Positions 1 through 8,166 of a stretch of 64,000 nucleotides of DNA are shown piece after piece; within the stretch, counting starts at the first letter, position 1, and the number at the start of each line of letters is the position of its first letter. The position numbers were made by a program, and so were the translations under genes. The DNA comes from an uncultured Flavobacterium sp. (GTDB taxonomy: Bacteria; Bacteroidota; Bacteroidia; Flavobacteriales; Flavobacteriaceae), in assembly GCA_934636265.1 (NCBI GenBank), contig CAKUAD010000001.1:100543-164542 (forward strand), in the 5' to 3' direction. The notes under the pieces are model-generated. The model was not told where the DNA came from and made no database searches. It saw only the letters and a list, made by a program, of their open reading frames with translations.

Positions 1-963
1 CTGCTGTCGCAACTTTTTTGGATGACCTTGATACCAGTGCGGCTCGTAATCCATCAGGTGGACGGCCACATGTGATTGGTCATTGCCCATAATGTTCCAA
101 GACGCCGTGGCTATCCAAGGCGAATACACCGTAAAAGTTGGGATTCCCAGTGCTTTGGCCATGTTGACCGCGCCGCCTTCATTGCCTATCAGGGCATCAC
201 AGTGCGACAGGACCGCCAAAAACGGCCGCAATCCTTTCATGTAAAAATCCAGTACTATGCTGCGCTGTGTTTCCGGCTTACACAGATCATAAATTTTTTG
301 GGCGTCTGCGGCCTGCGAGGGAATAAAGTTAAAAAGCAGTGTCACCTTTCCCTGCTGCGCCACATCGTCCAGCATTTGTGCCATGTGCTGCGGCGGCAGG
401 CTTTTGTTTGGAGCACTTCCCAATACGCTGACCATGATAACGGGTTTTTTGGGAAGCACCTGCATTTGCTCTTTGGCTTGTTGACGTTCGGCAGGCGAGA
501 GATAGATTTCAGGGAATTCGACTGCTACAAACTTCCCGGTTAGCGCCTCGGCCAGTTGGAGCCGATGATGCAGGGCCGATCCATGAACGTCAGCCTTGGG
601 TTTGACGGTCTTGGTGTAAAAGAACTGCGTATACCATTTGTAAAATCCAATCCTGATTTTGGCGCCGGAGAAATACATGGGCAAAATGCTTTCCCACTTT
701 CCGTATGCGTCAACCACGGCGTCGTATTGTTCGCCCGCCAGCGATTTCCCAAACCTTGCAAGATTTAAAAATCCCTTGATGGCCGGATCAAACAGCACGA
801 TTTTGTCAATGTCCGGATGGCCCTCGACCACCGCGGCCGTGTTAGGATAAACCATGTAGTGGACGGTGCAATCCGGCCAGGTGGTTTTGATCGCCTGGCA
901 GATGACGGTACTCATCAGCACATCGCCGATCATTTTTTGCTGAATCACCAGAATCTTTTTCAA
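1..963 (-). CDS. Glycosyltransferase family 9 (ADP-heptose:LPS heptosyltransferase-like), partial
   Basis: Open minus-strand frame of 321 codons running off the left edge, so the C-terminus is missing. Translation from a TTG at 963 starts LKKILVIQQKMIGDVLMST, the N-terminal Rossmann motif of family 9 glycosyltransferases (sugar-binding fold, GDVLMS loop). Further on, SVLGSAPNKSLPP and the stretch around LIGNEGGAVNMAKALG match the nucleotide-sugar binding half of the family. These enzymes move heptose or a related sugar onto the lipid A core at the inner face of the cytoplasmic membrane. It lies 76 nt after dapD on the same strand. No ATG fits the family N-terminus except residue 11, so TTG is preferred. 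The exact sugar is unknown. Confidence 0.85.
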   Translation of the reverse strand, partial: MKKILVIQQKMIGDVLMSTVICQAIKTTWPDCTVHYMVYPNTAAVVEGHPDIDKIVLFDPAIKGFLNLARFGKSLAGEQYDAVVDAYGKWESILPMYFSGAKIRIGFYKWYTQFFYTKTVKPKADVHGSALHHRLQLAEALTGKFVAVEFPEIYLSPAERQQAKEQMQVLPKKPVIMVSVLGSAPNKSLPPQHMAQMLDDVAQQGKVTLLFNFIPSQAADAQKIYDLCKPETQRSIVLDFYMKGLRPFLAVLSHCDALIGNEGGAVNMAKALGIPTFTVYSPWIATASWNIMGNDQSHVAVHLMDYEPHWYQGHPKKLRQQ

Positions 964-1039
964 TGACGATTGATGGTTTACAGGGGTTATCTGTGATTTG
1001 ACAATGGGAAATCGTCAGGTATCAACCTTGAATAATCAA

Positions 1040-1864
1040 TTAAACCGCCACATCGTATTCCCGCAGCGCCTCATTCAATGAAGTCTTAAGATCGGTGGAC
1101 GGCTTGCGTTTCCCGATGATAAGCGCACAGGGAACCTGATATTCGCCGGCTTCAAACTTTTTGGTGTAGCTTCCCGGAATCACTACCGATCGCGCAGGAA
1201 CATATCCCTTCATCTCGACGGGTTCGGGGCCGGTAACATCGATGATTTTAGTCGAGGCCGTAAGGCATACATTGGCACCCAGCACGGCTTCAGTCTCCAC
1301 ACGGACGCCCTCGACCACAATGCAACGCGATCCTATAAACGCACCATCCTCGATGATAACGGGCGCGGCCTGCAAAGGTTCGAGTACGCCGCCAATCCCG
1401 ACGCCGCCGCTAAGGTGAACGTTTTTGCCGATTTGTGCGCAACTGCCCACTGTGGCCCAGGTATCCACCATGGTTCCCTCATCTACAAAAGCTCCTATGT
1501 TTACATAGCTTGGCATCATGATGACGCCTTTTGAAATGTAGGCGCCGTGTCGGGCGATGGCATGCGGAACAACGCGGATGCCTTTTTGTGCATAACCGCG
1601 CTTGAGCGGAATTTTATCGTGGTATTCAAAGATGCCTACTTCCAGCGTTTCCATTTTTTGGATTGGAAAGTAGAGCACCACCGCTTTCTTGATCCATTCA
1701 TTTACAATCCAACCGTCAGGAGATGGGTCGGCAACGCGGAGGATGCCTTCGTCCAATAAGTCGATGACTTTCCTGATGGCCTGTTGGGTTTTATCTTCCT
1801 GAAGCAGGGCGCGGTTATCCCAAGCTTCTTCAATTACGGGACGCAAATGGTTCATGGTTTTCAA
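1040..1864 (-). CDS. dapD: 2,3,4,5-tetrahydropyridine-2,6-dicarboxylate N-succinyltransferase
   Basis: DapD transfers succinyl from succinyl-CoA to tetrahydrodipicolinate, a step of the succinylase lysine/meso-diaminopimelate pathway in the cytosol. The 274-aa length is the family norm. The first ~100 residues form the helical substrate domain (WIVNEWIKKAVVLYF). From ~105 to 230 the protein carries left-handed beta-helix hexapeptide repeats (GVIMMPSYVNIGAFVDEGTMV, GGVGIGGVLEPLQAAPVIIED), where CoA binds. The conserved RPVIEEAWDNR near the N-terminus is present. A start at residue 4 (MNHLRP) is equally possible. Probably co-transcribed with the downstream glycosyltransferase. Confidence 0.97.
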   Translation of the reverse strand: MKTMNHLRPVIEEAWDNRALLQEDKTQQAIRKVIDLLDEGILRVADPSPDGWIVNEWIKKAVVLYFPIQKMETLEVGIFEYHDKIPLKRGYAQKGIRVVPHAIARHGAYISKGVIMMPSYVNIGAFVDEGTMVDTWATVGSCAQIGKNVHLSGGVGIGGVLEPLQAAPVIIEDGAFIGSRCIVVEGVRVETEAVLGANVCLTASTKIIDVTGPEPVEMKGYVPARSVVIPGSYTKKFEAGEYQVPCALIIGKRKPSTDLKTSLNEALREYDVAV

Positions 1865-1944
1865 TTTTGCGTAAAATTAGCCATTTGTTTGGTAACGCAC
1901 CGCCTTAAAAAAACCTTTTTACTACCTTTATCCAAAGATCAATT

Positions 1945-2745
1945 ATGAAACTTCTCCTGTTATTTGCAAGCGGACTTTTGGCTTTGCAGTGTCAAAAAAG
2001 GCCTGCTGATGCCCAACCTACCTTCCCGCTACAAACCGATACCACCACGGTTTCGGACGGAAGCAATTCCCGCAACTCACTGGATTATCTGGGCCGTTAC
2101 CAAGGCGTGCTTCCCTGCGCCGATTGCCCGGGAATCAAGACGACGCTGGACTTGACCGAAGAGTTCAACTACGTGATGACCCGCGTTTATGAGGGACGGG
2201 ATCCCAAGCCCTTTGTTGAGACCGGGACTTTCCGGTGGGATGAGGCGGGCGGCTCGATCATCCTGACCGGTAACGGCGACGCTTTGATATTCAAGGTAGG
2301 CGAGAACAGGCTGATCCAACTCGACCGGGATGGGAAAACCATCACTGGTGCGCTGGCCGGCCACTACGTTTTGGAGAAACTCACCGAGAGCCAGGCCGTA
2401 CAGTCTACAGTTGGTCCTCAAGAGATAACGGGGGTGTGGAAGATAGTGGAAATCGATGGAAAATCGGTAAAAAAGACCGGCAATAAAGACAACACCATCG
2501 AGTTTCGCGACCGCCGTTTTAGTGCTTACGCGGGCTGCAATACCATGAACGGGCAATATCAACAGGACGGGAACAAACTGAAATTCTCCAAGTCGATGTC
2601 GACCATGATGGCCTGTCCGGACATGTCGGCCGAGGATTTGCTGAAAGTAATTCTGGAACGCGTCGATGATTTTGTACGCAATGACCAGACGCTGATGTTG
2701 CGGGCATCGGGCGAGGTGGTGGTTAAACTTGAGGCCAAACCCTGA
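1945..2745 (+). CDS. NlpE-type and META-domain outer-membrane lipoprotein
   Basis: A 266-aa exported protein. Residues 1-16 form a short signal peptide ending LALQC, a plausible lipobox with Cys16 as lipid anchor. Residues ~48-145 match the N-terminal domain of copper-resistance lipoprotein NlpE (YQGVLPCADCPGI, with the CxxC). Residues ~155-266 are a META/HslJ domain (AGCNTMNGQY, MACPDM). The combination is common in Bacteroidetes lipoproteins and suggests an envelope-stress or metal-related role, but the function is not established. The stop overlaps the ruvX start by one base, so the two are translationally coupled. A near-consensus promoter box (TACCTTTA) sits at 1923-1930. Confidence 0.88.
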   Translation: MKLLLLFASGLLALQCQKRPADAQPTFPLQTDTTTVSDGSNSRNSLDYLGRYQGVLPCADCPGIKTTLDLTEEFNYVMTRVYEGRDPKPFVETGTFRWDEAGGSIILTGNGDALIFKVGENRLIQLDRDGKTITGALAGHYVLEKLTESQAVQSTVGPQEITGVWKIVEIDGKSVKKTGNKDNTIEFRDRRFSAYAGCNTMNGQYQQDGNKLKFSKSMSTMMACPDMSAEDLLKVILERVDDFVRNDQTLMLRASGEVVVKLEAKP

Positions 2746-3161
2746 TGGCCAGGATTGTCGCTATCGATTACGGCGTCAAGCGAACGGGAATTGCCGTAAC
2801 CGACGACCTTCAGATCATCGCTTCAGGCCTGACAACCGTTGACACCAAGGAACTTTTACCTTTTTTAAAGCGATATCTGGCTGAGAATGACGTCGCCGGG
2901 GTGATTATGGGTATGCCGCGCCAGATGGACAACACACCCTCGCAAAGTGCGCCCATGGTCGAGGCGTTTGCCCGGCGGTTCGAACAGGAGTTTCCCGGTG
3001 TCAAGCTAACGCTGGTCGATGAGCGGTTTACGTCAAAAATGGCATTGCAATCCATGATTGACAGCGGACTCAAAAAGAAAAAGCGGCAGGACAAAGCGCT
3101 AATTGACGAAATTGCGGCCACCATCATGCTGCGTGATTTTCTTTCCCGAAAAATGTTTTAG
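2745..3161 (+). CDS. ruvX: Putative pre-16S rRNA nuclease / Holliday junction resolvase RuvX (YqgF)
   Basis: 138 aa, normal for the YqgF/RuvX family, which has an RNase H-like fold and trims the 5' end of pre-16S rRNA; Holliday junction cleavage has also been proposed. The three acidic catalytic positions are visible: Asp8 in AIDYGVKRTG, Glu93 in VDERFTS and Asp121 in LIDEIAA. The ATG shares its A with the stop of the upstream lipoprotein gene (TGATG). Its end overlaps the convergent FUSC-family gene by 4 nt. Confidence 0.96.
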   Translation: MARIVAIDYGVKRTGIAVTDDLQIIASGLTTVDTKELLPFLKRYLAENDVAGVIMGMPRQMDNTPSQSAPMVEAFARRFEQEFPGVKLTLVDERFTSKMALQSMIDSGLKKKKRQDKALIDEIAATIMLRDFLSRKMF

Positions 3162-5359
3162 GATGACTTTACCCGCGGGGCTACTTTCCGGATGCTTTCG
3201 GTGATGTTGGTCAGCCAGATAAGCTGCTCGATAACGAGTTGGGCTTCTTCCATTTTTAATCGGAATTCTTTTTCGTCGATGCGGCGGCTGTTGCGCAACT
3301 CGGCTTCGCGGATGTTTTTAAGCTGGGTGAACCTCAGGTGAAGTTCATCTTCTTCACGCGCCACAACCGGCTCACCTTTTAAAAGCGATGCCGCCTCTGT
3401 CAGGTTGGCAATGGCAGTGTCGACAATGTAATTGAACGCCGCCGACGCCTTGGTGGTCTGGTGGTGCTGTATGTACGTCCCAAGAGAGGCCAGTGAGGAC
3501 TGAAGCGAGTGGTTGAGCACGGCCAGTTCATAGAGTTCCGGAAGTTGTTTTTGCTTGGATTTGGGTTCCTGAACCATCCGCTGAAACGAGGCCATCAGGT
3601 TGCCCGTCTCGACAAAGGCTTCCTTTCGTGCCAACCTGTAGGAAACCGGTGCCTGTCCTTTATTGTTGTACAGTTCCGAAATTTGCCGCAGATAATCGCG
3701 GTTGGCCGCAATGGCCTTTTCCAGATAGACCGGAACCTGCATAAACTCCCAACTTGGCCACAAAAAATAATTGGCAATAAACGCCAGTGACGCACCGGCC
3801 ACCGTATCCATGATGCGGTATTGCACCACGTCCTGGATATCGGGGGTGATCATGCCGTAGATAAAAACCACATACATGGTGACAAAAGTGGCACCTACCG
3901 TATAATTGATGTTGGAGTAGGTAAGGCCCAGCACCATGCAAACCATCACCAGAACACTGATGACCAACGGCGGCACGGGCAGCATCAAAATTCCAAAGGC
4001 TATAAATCCACCCAGAAGCGTACCCAGAATGCGTTTGTATGATCGTTCCTTGGTAAGGCCGTATCCCGGACGCATGATTACTACAATGGTGAGCAAAATC
4101 CAGTAAGCGTTCTGGAACGGCAATAAAATACCAATGAGGTAGCCGGCCAGCATGGTCAGGGTAAGACGCAGCGAATGCCTGAAAATAGATGATTTGAAGC
4201 TAAGGTTTTCCTTGAGTACGCTAAGCGGATAGTATTCCGGTTTGATAAATTTTTCGAGGTCTTTATCCAATCCCTTGATGTCGTGTTTAAAAACCGCCAA
4301 AGTATAGGCGCGCTCCACAATGTTGATGCGTTCCACCTGTTTTTCAGCATAGTGGAGCATATTGGTCAGCATCAAAAGCGATTCGGTTGCGTTGCCGCCG
4401 GACTGTGCTTCATACGCCCGGATTTTTTGCTCCAGCTCCTGCAAATCCTGAAATAGGTTGTGTGCCGATTTATACGGGACGCGCCTTTCAGCAGCCTTGG
4501 CCAATCGCTTTAAGGTAGCCGCCAGGTTGTACGCCAGTTTTTGGTAAGTTTCCAGAACATCGTTATGTCCGGAAAACGTCTGATGCATTTTGGCGTGGTC
4601 AAACGAGGTCGAAAGTCCCAGTTCCAGAACTTCGACCAGCGTGACAAACACAATCATCATCTTGCGGTTCTGGTTGGACAAGCCTGAATGCATACGCGTC
4701 AGGATAAGCGTTTCGCGTAGGTTTTCGTGAATGGCGGTAAGCTCAACCTGTACTTTGAGTTGCTTTTCGATAATCTTGGCGCGGTTGGCATCGATGGTCC
4801 ACAAATCGCCCCGCAGCCTCAAGTATTTTGCCGTGAGCTTCATGGCCTGCGCCAGTTCGAGTTCGGCGTAGCGGTTGGGACTGATGTAGTAGAATGTCAA
4901 CGATACGGCCATGTAGAACAATCCGCCAGCGGCCATCAACCCAATGTGTTGCCAGAGTGCCGCTCCCTGATAGACGTTGCCAAAAATCAGCGAAACCGAC
5001 AGCAGTCCTGAAAAGGAAACCAGCGTCGCCCGATGGCCATAGACGGATATCATCGACAGCAAAAAAAGCAACCCTACAAAAAGCGGGAAAAACAACCATT
5101 GGTAAGGAAAGGCCAGGCTGATGACAAGCGCGCAACCGCAAACGATGCCGATGGCGGCCAGTAAACCGTTAACCTTGTGGCGCAAGTTGCTGGAAATGTC
5201 GCTCGGAAAAATCAGGAATGCACCCAGCGCAATAGCAAAGCCAACCTCGAATTTGTCGAGCATGGAAAACACAATTACGGGAATGGCGGCGGCCACCGTG
5301 ACCTTTACCGAGTTGGTAAAGTTCATGCTGTCGGTCACTTCGCGAAAATTTCCTATCAT
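3158..5359 (-). CDS. FUSC family (YccS/YhfK-like) inner-membrane protein
   Basis: 733-aa integral membrane protein with two blocks of membrane helices: residues ~15-155 and ~395-525. Each block is followed by a helical cytoplasmic region. This duplicated layout is that of the YccS/FUSC family, relatives of aromatic-acid efflux pumps and aluminium-activated malate transporters. The signature stretches TMLAGYLIGILLPFQNAYWILLTIVV and RILGTLLGGFIAFG lie in the second block. Substrate unknown. The start is supported by an exact promoter box TAACTTTG four bases upstream of the ATG, which implies a leaderless or nearly leaderless mRNA. Confidence 0.9.
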   Translation of the reverse strand: MIGNFREVTDSMNFTNSVKVTVAAAIPVIVFSMLDKFEVGFAIALGAFLIFPSDISSNLRHKVNGLLAAIGIVCGCALVISLAFPYQWLFFPLFVGLLFLLSMISVYGHRATLVSFSGLLSVSLIFGNVYQGAALWQHIGLMAAGGLFYMAVSLTFYYISPNRYAELELAQAMKLTAKYLRLRGDLWTIDANRAKIIEKQLKVQVELTAIHENLRETLILTRMHSGLSNQNRKMMIVFVTLVEVLELGLSTSFDHAKMHQTFSGHNDVLETYQKLAYNLAATLKRLAKAAERRVPYKSAHNLFQDLQELEQKIRAYEAQSGGNATESLLMLTNMLHYAEKQVERINIVERAYTLAVFKHDIKGLDKDLEKFIKPEYYPLSVLKENLSFKSSIFRHSLRLTLTMLAGYLIGILLPFQNAYWILLTIVVIMRPGYGLTKERSYKRILGTLLGGFIAFGILMLPVPPLVISVLVMVCMVLGLTYSNINYTVGATFVTMYVVFIYGMITPDIQDVVQYRIMDTVAGASLAFIANYFLWPSWEFMQVPVYLEKAIAANRDYLRQISELYNNKGQAPVSYRLARKEAFVETGNLMASFQRMVQEPKSKQKQLPELYELAVLNHSLQSSLASLGTYIQHHQTTKASAAFNYIVDTAIANLTEAASLLKGEPVVAREEDELHLRFTQLKNIREAELRNSRRIDEKEFRLKMEEAQLVIEQLIWLTNITESIRKVAPRVKSS

Positions 5360-5363
5360 GCCG

Positions 5364-5371
5364 CAAAGTTA
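5364..5371 (-). promoter_or_regulatory. Bacteroidetes -7 promoter box for the FUSC-family gene
   Basis: Exact TAnnTTTG match (TAACTTTG on the minus strand), with only CGGC between it and the ATG at 5359. The position predicts a leaderless transcript. Confidence 0.65.
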
Positions 5372-5456
5372 GCCAATGTATTGCGAGCGGTTTTACCTTA
5401 AGATTAATTTAGCAGCCCATGGATGAGGTTAGGGCTGCGGATTGCCCAATTTTGTG

Positions 5457-5464
5457 TATTTTTG
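5457..5464 (+). promoter_or_regulatory. Bacteroidetes -7 promoter box upstream of def
   Basis: TATTTTTG, an exact TAnnTTTG match, 34 nt before the ATG at 5499. It lies downstream of an in-frame upstream ATG at 5442, which argues against that longer start. Confidence 0.55.
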
Positions 5465-5498
5465 CCGACGCTTCAGGCCTTTTTTGAAGTTTATTCAG

Positions 5499-6089
5499 AT
5501 GATTTTACCTATCATAGCTTACGGTGACCCGGTGTTGCGCAAGGTGTGCGAGCCCGTTACGTCCGATTATCCCAACCTTTTGCAGGTTATCGACGACATG
5601 TTCGAGACGATGTACCATGCCAATGGCGTGGGGCTTGCCGCTCCGCAGGTTGGCTTGCCCATCCGGATTTTTATTGTCGATACGAAGCCGTTTTCTGATG
5701 ACGAGGATTTGTCGGCCGATGAGAACACCCAACTCGCCAACTTTAAACGCGTGTTTATCAATCCGCGTATGGTGGCTGAAGAAGGCGACGAATGGGGCTT
5801 TAACGAAGGCTGTTTAAGCATTCCGGACGTTCGGGAAGACGTGTACCGCCACGAGCGGATTACCATCGAATACGACGATTTAGAATTTAACAGCAAGACG
5901 GAGGTTTTTGACGGATTGATTGCCCGCGTCATCCAGCACGAGTACGATCATATTGAAGGCATACTGTTTACCGACAGGATCTCATCGCTCAAAAAGCGTC
6001 TGATTCAAAAGAAATTACAAAACATCATGGACGGGAAAGTCAGGCCTGATTACAAAATGCGTTTCCCCGCTCCCAAAAAAGCAAGATAA
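5499..6089 (+). CDS. def: Peptide deformylase
   Basis: Removes the N-terminal formyl group from nascent proteins; a metal-dependent (Fe/Zn) cytosolic hydrolase. Numbering from the ATG at 5499 (196 aa), all three motifs are present: GVGLAAPQ (43-50), EGCLSIP (103-109, metal ligand Cys105) and HEYDH (147-151, ligands His147 and His151 with catalytic Glu148). The frame is open back to an ATG at 5442, but those 19 residues are not family-like and a promoter box lies inside them. It is followed after 11 nt by the DUF5606 gene. Confidence 0.97.
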   Translation: MILPIIAYGDPVLRKVCEPVTSDYPNLLQVIDDMFETMYHANGVGLAAPQVGLPIRIFIVDTKPFSDDEDLSADENTQLANFKRVFINPRMVAEEGDEWGFNEGCLSIPDVREDVYRHERITIEYDDLEFNSKTEVFDGLIARVIQHEYDHIEGILFTDRISSLKKRLIQKKLQNIMDGKVRPDYKMRFPAPKKAR

Positions 6090-6100
6090 TCTTATCCAAT

Positions 6101-6544
6101 ATGAACTTAGAAAAAATTATGGCGATTTCCGGTAAGCCCGGACTTTATGAACTGAAACTGCAGACCCGTACGGGATTTGTGGCCGAATCACTGGCCGATG
6201 GTAAAAAAGTGACGGTAGGCCTGCGCAACAATGTCAGCCTGCTGTCGGAGATTTCAATGTATACGCATACAGAAGAGAAGCCTCTGGTTGAAGTGATGCG
6301 CAACATCGCCAAAAAGGAAAATAACGGCCCGGCCCTGTCACACAAGGAAGACAACGGTGCGCTGCTGGCGTATTTTAAGGAAGTACTGCCGGATTATGAT
6401 GAGGATCGCGTTTATCCGTCAGACATCAAAAAAGTGCTCAACTGGTACAATGTCTTGCAGGCTAAAGGACTGGCTTCATATGAAGAGCCAAAGGCCGAGA
6501 CTGGACTTGAAGATGCCAAGCCTAAAAAAGCCAATAAAGAATAA
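6101..6544 (+). CDS. DUF5606 family protein
   Basis: 147-aa soluble protein of a Bacteroidetes-restricted family, recognised from the N-terminus NLEKIMAISGKPGLYEL and the central KKENNGPALSHKEDN and KKVLNWYNVLQ segments. No enzyme motif or signal peptide is visible. The position between def and mazG is familiar in flavobacteria, and the function is unknown. The last ~20 residues are charged and low complexity (EDAKPKKANKE). A Rho-independent terminator follows 22 nt later. Confidence 0.85.
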   Translation: MNLEKIMAISGKPGLYELKLQTRTGFVAESLADGKKVTVGLRNNVSLLSEISMYTHTEEKPLVEVMRNIAKKENNGPALSHKEDNGALLAYFKEVLPDYDEDRVYPSDIKKVLNWYNVLQAKGLASYEEPKAETGLEDAKPKKANKE

Positions 6545-6566
6545 CGAGAAATGTGCAAAAAAACTC

Positions 6567-6608
6567 AATCCCGGACCATGTAACAGGCTCGGGATTTTTT
6601 ATTTTTAT
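6567..6608 (+). terminator. Rho-independent terminator after the def-DUF5606 unit
   Basis: Inverted repeat AATCCCG (6567-6573) / CGGGATT (6590-6596) followed at once by a T-rich run. It ends just before mazG, so mazG is probably transcribed separately. Confidence 0.75.
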
Positions 6609-6619
6609 AAAAAACTGTC

Positions 6620-7393
6620 ATGAATTCACGCTCGCAAAAACTGGAGGCTTTTGGCCGTTTGCTCGACATTATGGACGACCTGCGCGAAAAGTGTCCGTGG
6701 GACAAAAAACAGACGCTCGAAAGCCTGCGCCACCTGACCATTGAGGAAACCTATGAGTTGGGCGATGCCATCCTGGACCATGATCTTGATGAGGTTAAAA
6801 AGGAACTGGGCGATTTGCTGCTGCACATTGTTTTTTACGCCAAAATAGGGAGTGAGTCAGGAAGTTTTGACATTGCCGATGTGGCCAACGGGATTTGCGA
6901 CAAACTCATCCACCGCCACCCGCACATATACAGTGACGTAACAGTTAAGGATGAGGAAGAAGTCAAGCAAAACTGGGAGCGGATAAAACTTAAAGAGGGG
7001 AAAAAGTCGGTGTTGGAAGGCGTTCCCAAAAGCCTGCCGGCGCTGGTTAAGGCTTCCAGAATCCAGGACAAGGCGCGCGGCGTAGGGTTTGACTGGGAGG
7101 AGCCGCATCAGGTTTGGGACAAACTTCAGGAAGAACTGGGCGAGTTACAGCAAGAGGTTGAATCAGGTGATCCATCAAAGATTGAAGCCGAGTTTGGCGA
7201 CGTTTTGTTTTCGATGATCAACTATGCGCGCTTTCTGGACGTCAATCCGGAGGATGCTTTGGAGCGCACCAACAAAAAATTCATCACCCGTTTCACCTAT
7301 CTCGAATCAAAAGCCGCCCAAATGGGTAAATCCCTTCAGGATATGACCCTTGCGGAAATGGATGTTTTTTGGGAAGAAGCGAAAAAACTTTAA
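6620..7393 (+). CDS. mazG: Nucleoside triphosphate pyrophosphohydrolase MazG
   Basis: 257 aa with two all-alpha MazG domains (~residues 10-120 and ~150-250). It hydrolyses NTPs to NMP and pyrophosphate, cleaning aberrant nucleotides and possibly lowering (p)ppGpp. The Mg-binding acidic motif is seen in the first domain (EETYELGDAI then ELGDLLLH) and in the second (EELGELQQEV then EAEFGDVLFS). The signature CPWDKKQT near the N-terminus is intact. Cytosolic. Start ATG at 6620 fits the family N-terminus (SRSQKLEAFGRLLDIMDDLR). Confidence 0.95.
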   Translation: MNSRSQKLEAFGRLLDIMDDLREKCPWDKKQTLESLRHLTIEETYELGDAILDHDLDEVKKELGDLLLHIVFYAKIGSESGSFDIADVANGICDKLIHRHPHIYSDVTVKDEEEVKQNWERIKLKEGKKSVLEGVPKSLPALVKASRIQDKARGVGFDWEEPHQVWDKLQEELGELQQEVESGDPSKIEAEFGDVLFSMINYARFLDVNPEDALERTNKKFITRFTYLESKAAQMGKSLQDMTLAEMDVFWEEAKKL

Positions 7394-7849
7394 CTCACCA
7401 CCCGAGTCCGAAAGGTAAACTGTTCAACGCTGAGCGATGGAAAAATTCAAAATTGGAGGGTAGGTTGTTTTTTAAACGTTGAGCGTTAAGCTGAACCTGC
7501 GGCATTTTTGCACAGCGGAGCGGAGCAAAAACTGAACCTTTAATCCGATTTTTGGCGGCATTGCGATCAGACTTAAAACTTCACGCTGATGACACTTTTG
7601 ACGGTGGGAGCGAGTTCGGCGGAGCAGCGCGGAGCTATAACTCGCGAGGACGTGTCGAGGCGTAGAAGTTTAAGGCTGTGAGGGCGGCCGCTTGCCTTTT
7701 TGTCACTTTTGTGGCTGTACAAAAGTGAGTAAACAGACAAACTACGAACAAACAACCAATACCTGTTTAATTCAATTATAATTGACAATTAAATTTCCTG
7801 AATCCGGGAGCAATTGACTTCCTAACCGCAACAATTTTCAAATTCCCCT
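7394..7849. repeat. Intergenic region with a hairpin-rich, probably dispersed element
   Basis: 456 bp without a convincing gene. An inverted repeat GCGAGTT/AACTCGC at about 7609-7643 encloses GC-rich sequence built from repeated GCGGAGC words. On the minus strand 7573-7788 reads as 71 codons (for example APRCSAELAPTVKSVISVKF) that resemble short hypothetical proteins recurrent in flavobacterial intergenic DNA; this is recalled, not searched. A dispersed non-coding element is more likely than a protein gene. Confidence 0.4.
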
Positions 7850-8146
7850 TTATCTTTTTGAAATCTTATTATTCGAAATCGCCCTTTGCCGGGAACATTT
7901 AAACCGCGTCATGTCAGGGTTGGCCTTAAAACTGTGCTTGACGCCGACACCTTGGGAGACGCGTTTGCGCCAGCGTTCAAAACTAGAGCGTTTGAGTTCC
8001 CTGCGCATCAATTTCTCGACCTCGCCCTGTGTGAGGCCAAATTGAAGTTTGATGGCGTCAAAGGGCGTGCGGTCTTCCCAGGCCATCTCGATGATTCTGT
8101 CGATTGCGTCGCTTGAAAGTACTTTCACGGTAACAGTGACTATCAA
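7850..8146 (-). CDS. TIGR03643/DUF2805 family small protein
   Basis: 98 aa. The core IDRIIEMAWEDRTPFDAIKLQFGL, followed by EVEKLMRRELKRSSFERWRKRV, is the diagnostic part of this small family, which has a helix-turn-helix-like look. Function unknown; the basic C-terminus (RFKCSRQRAISNNKISKR) would suit nucleic-acid binding, but that is inference. It ends a minus-strand series after the DUF349 gene, 20 nt away. A later start such as Met22 cannot be excluded. Confidence 0.8.
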   Translation of the reverse strand: MIVTVTVKVLSSDAIDRIIEMAWEDRTPFDAIKLQFGLTQGEVEKLMRRELKRSSFERWRKRVSQGVGVKHSFKANPDMTRFKCSRQRAISNNKISKR

Positions 8147-8166
8147 TTTATCCGGTGAGCGCTACC

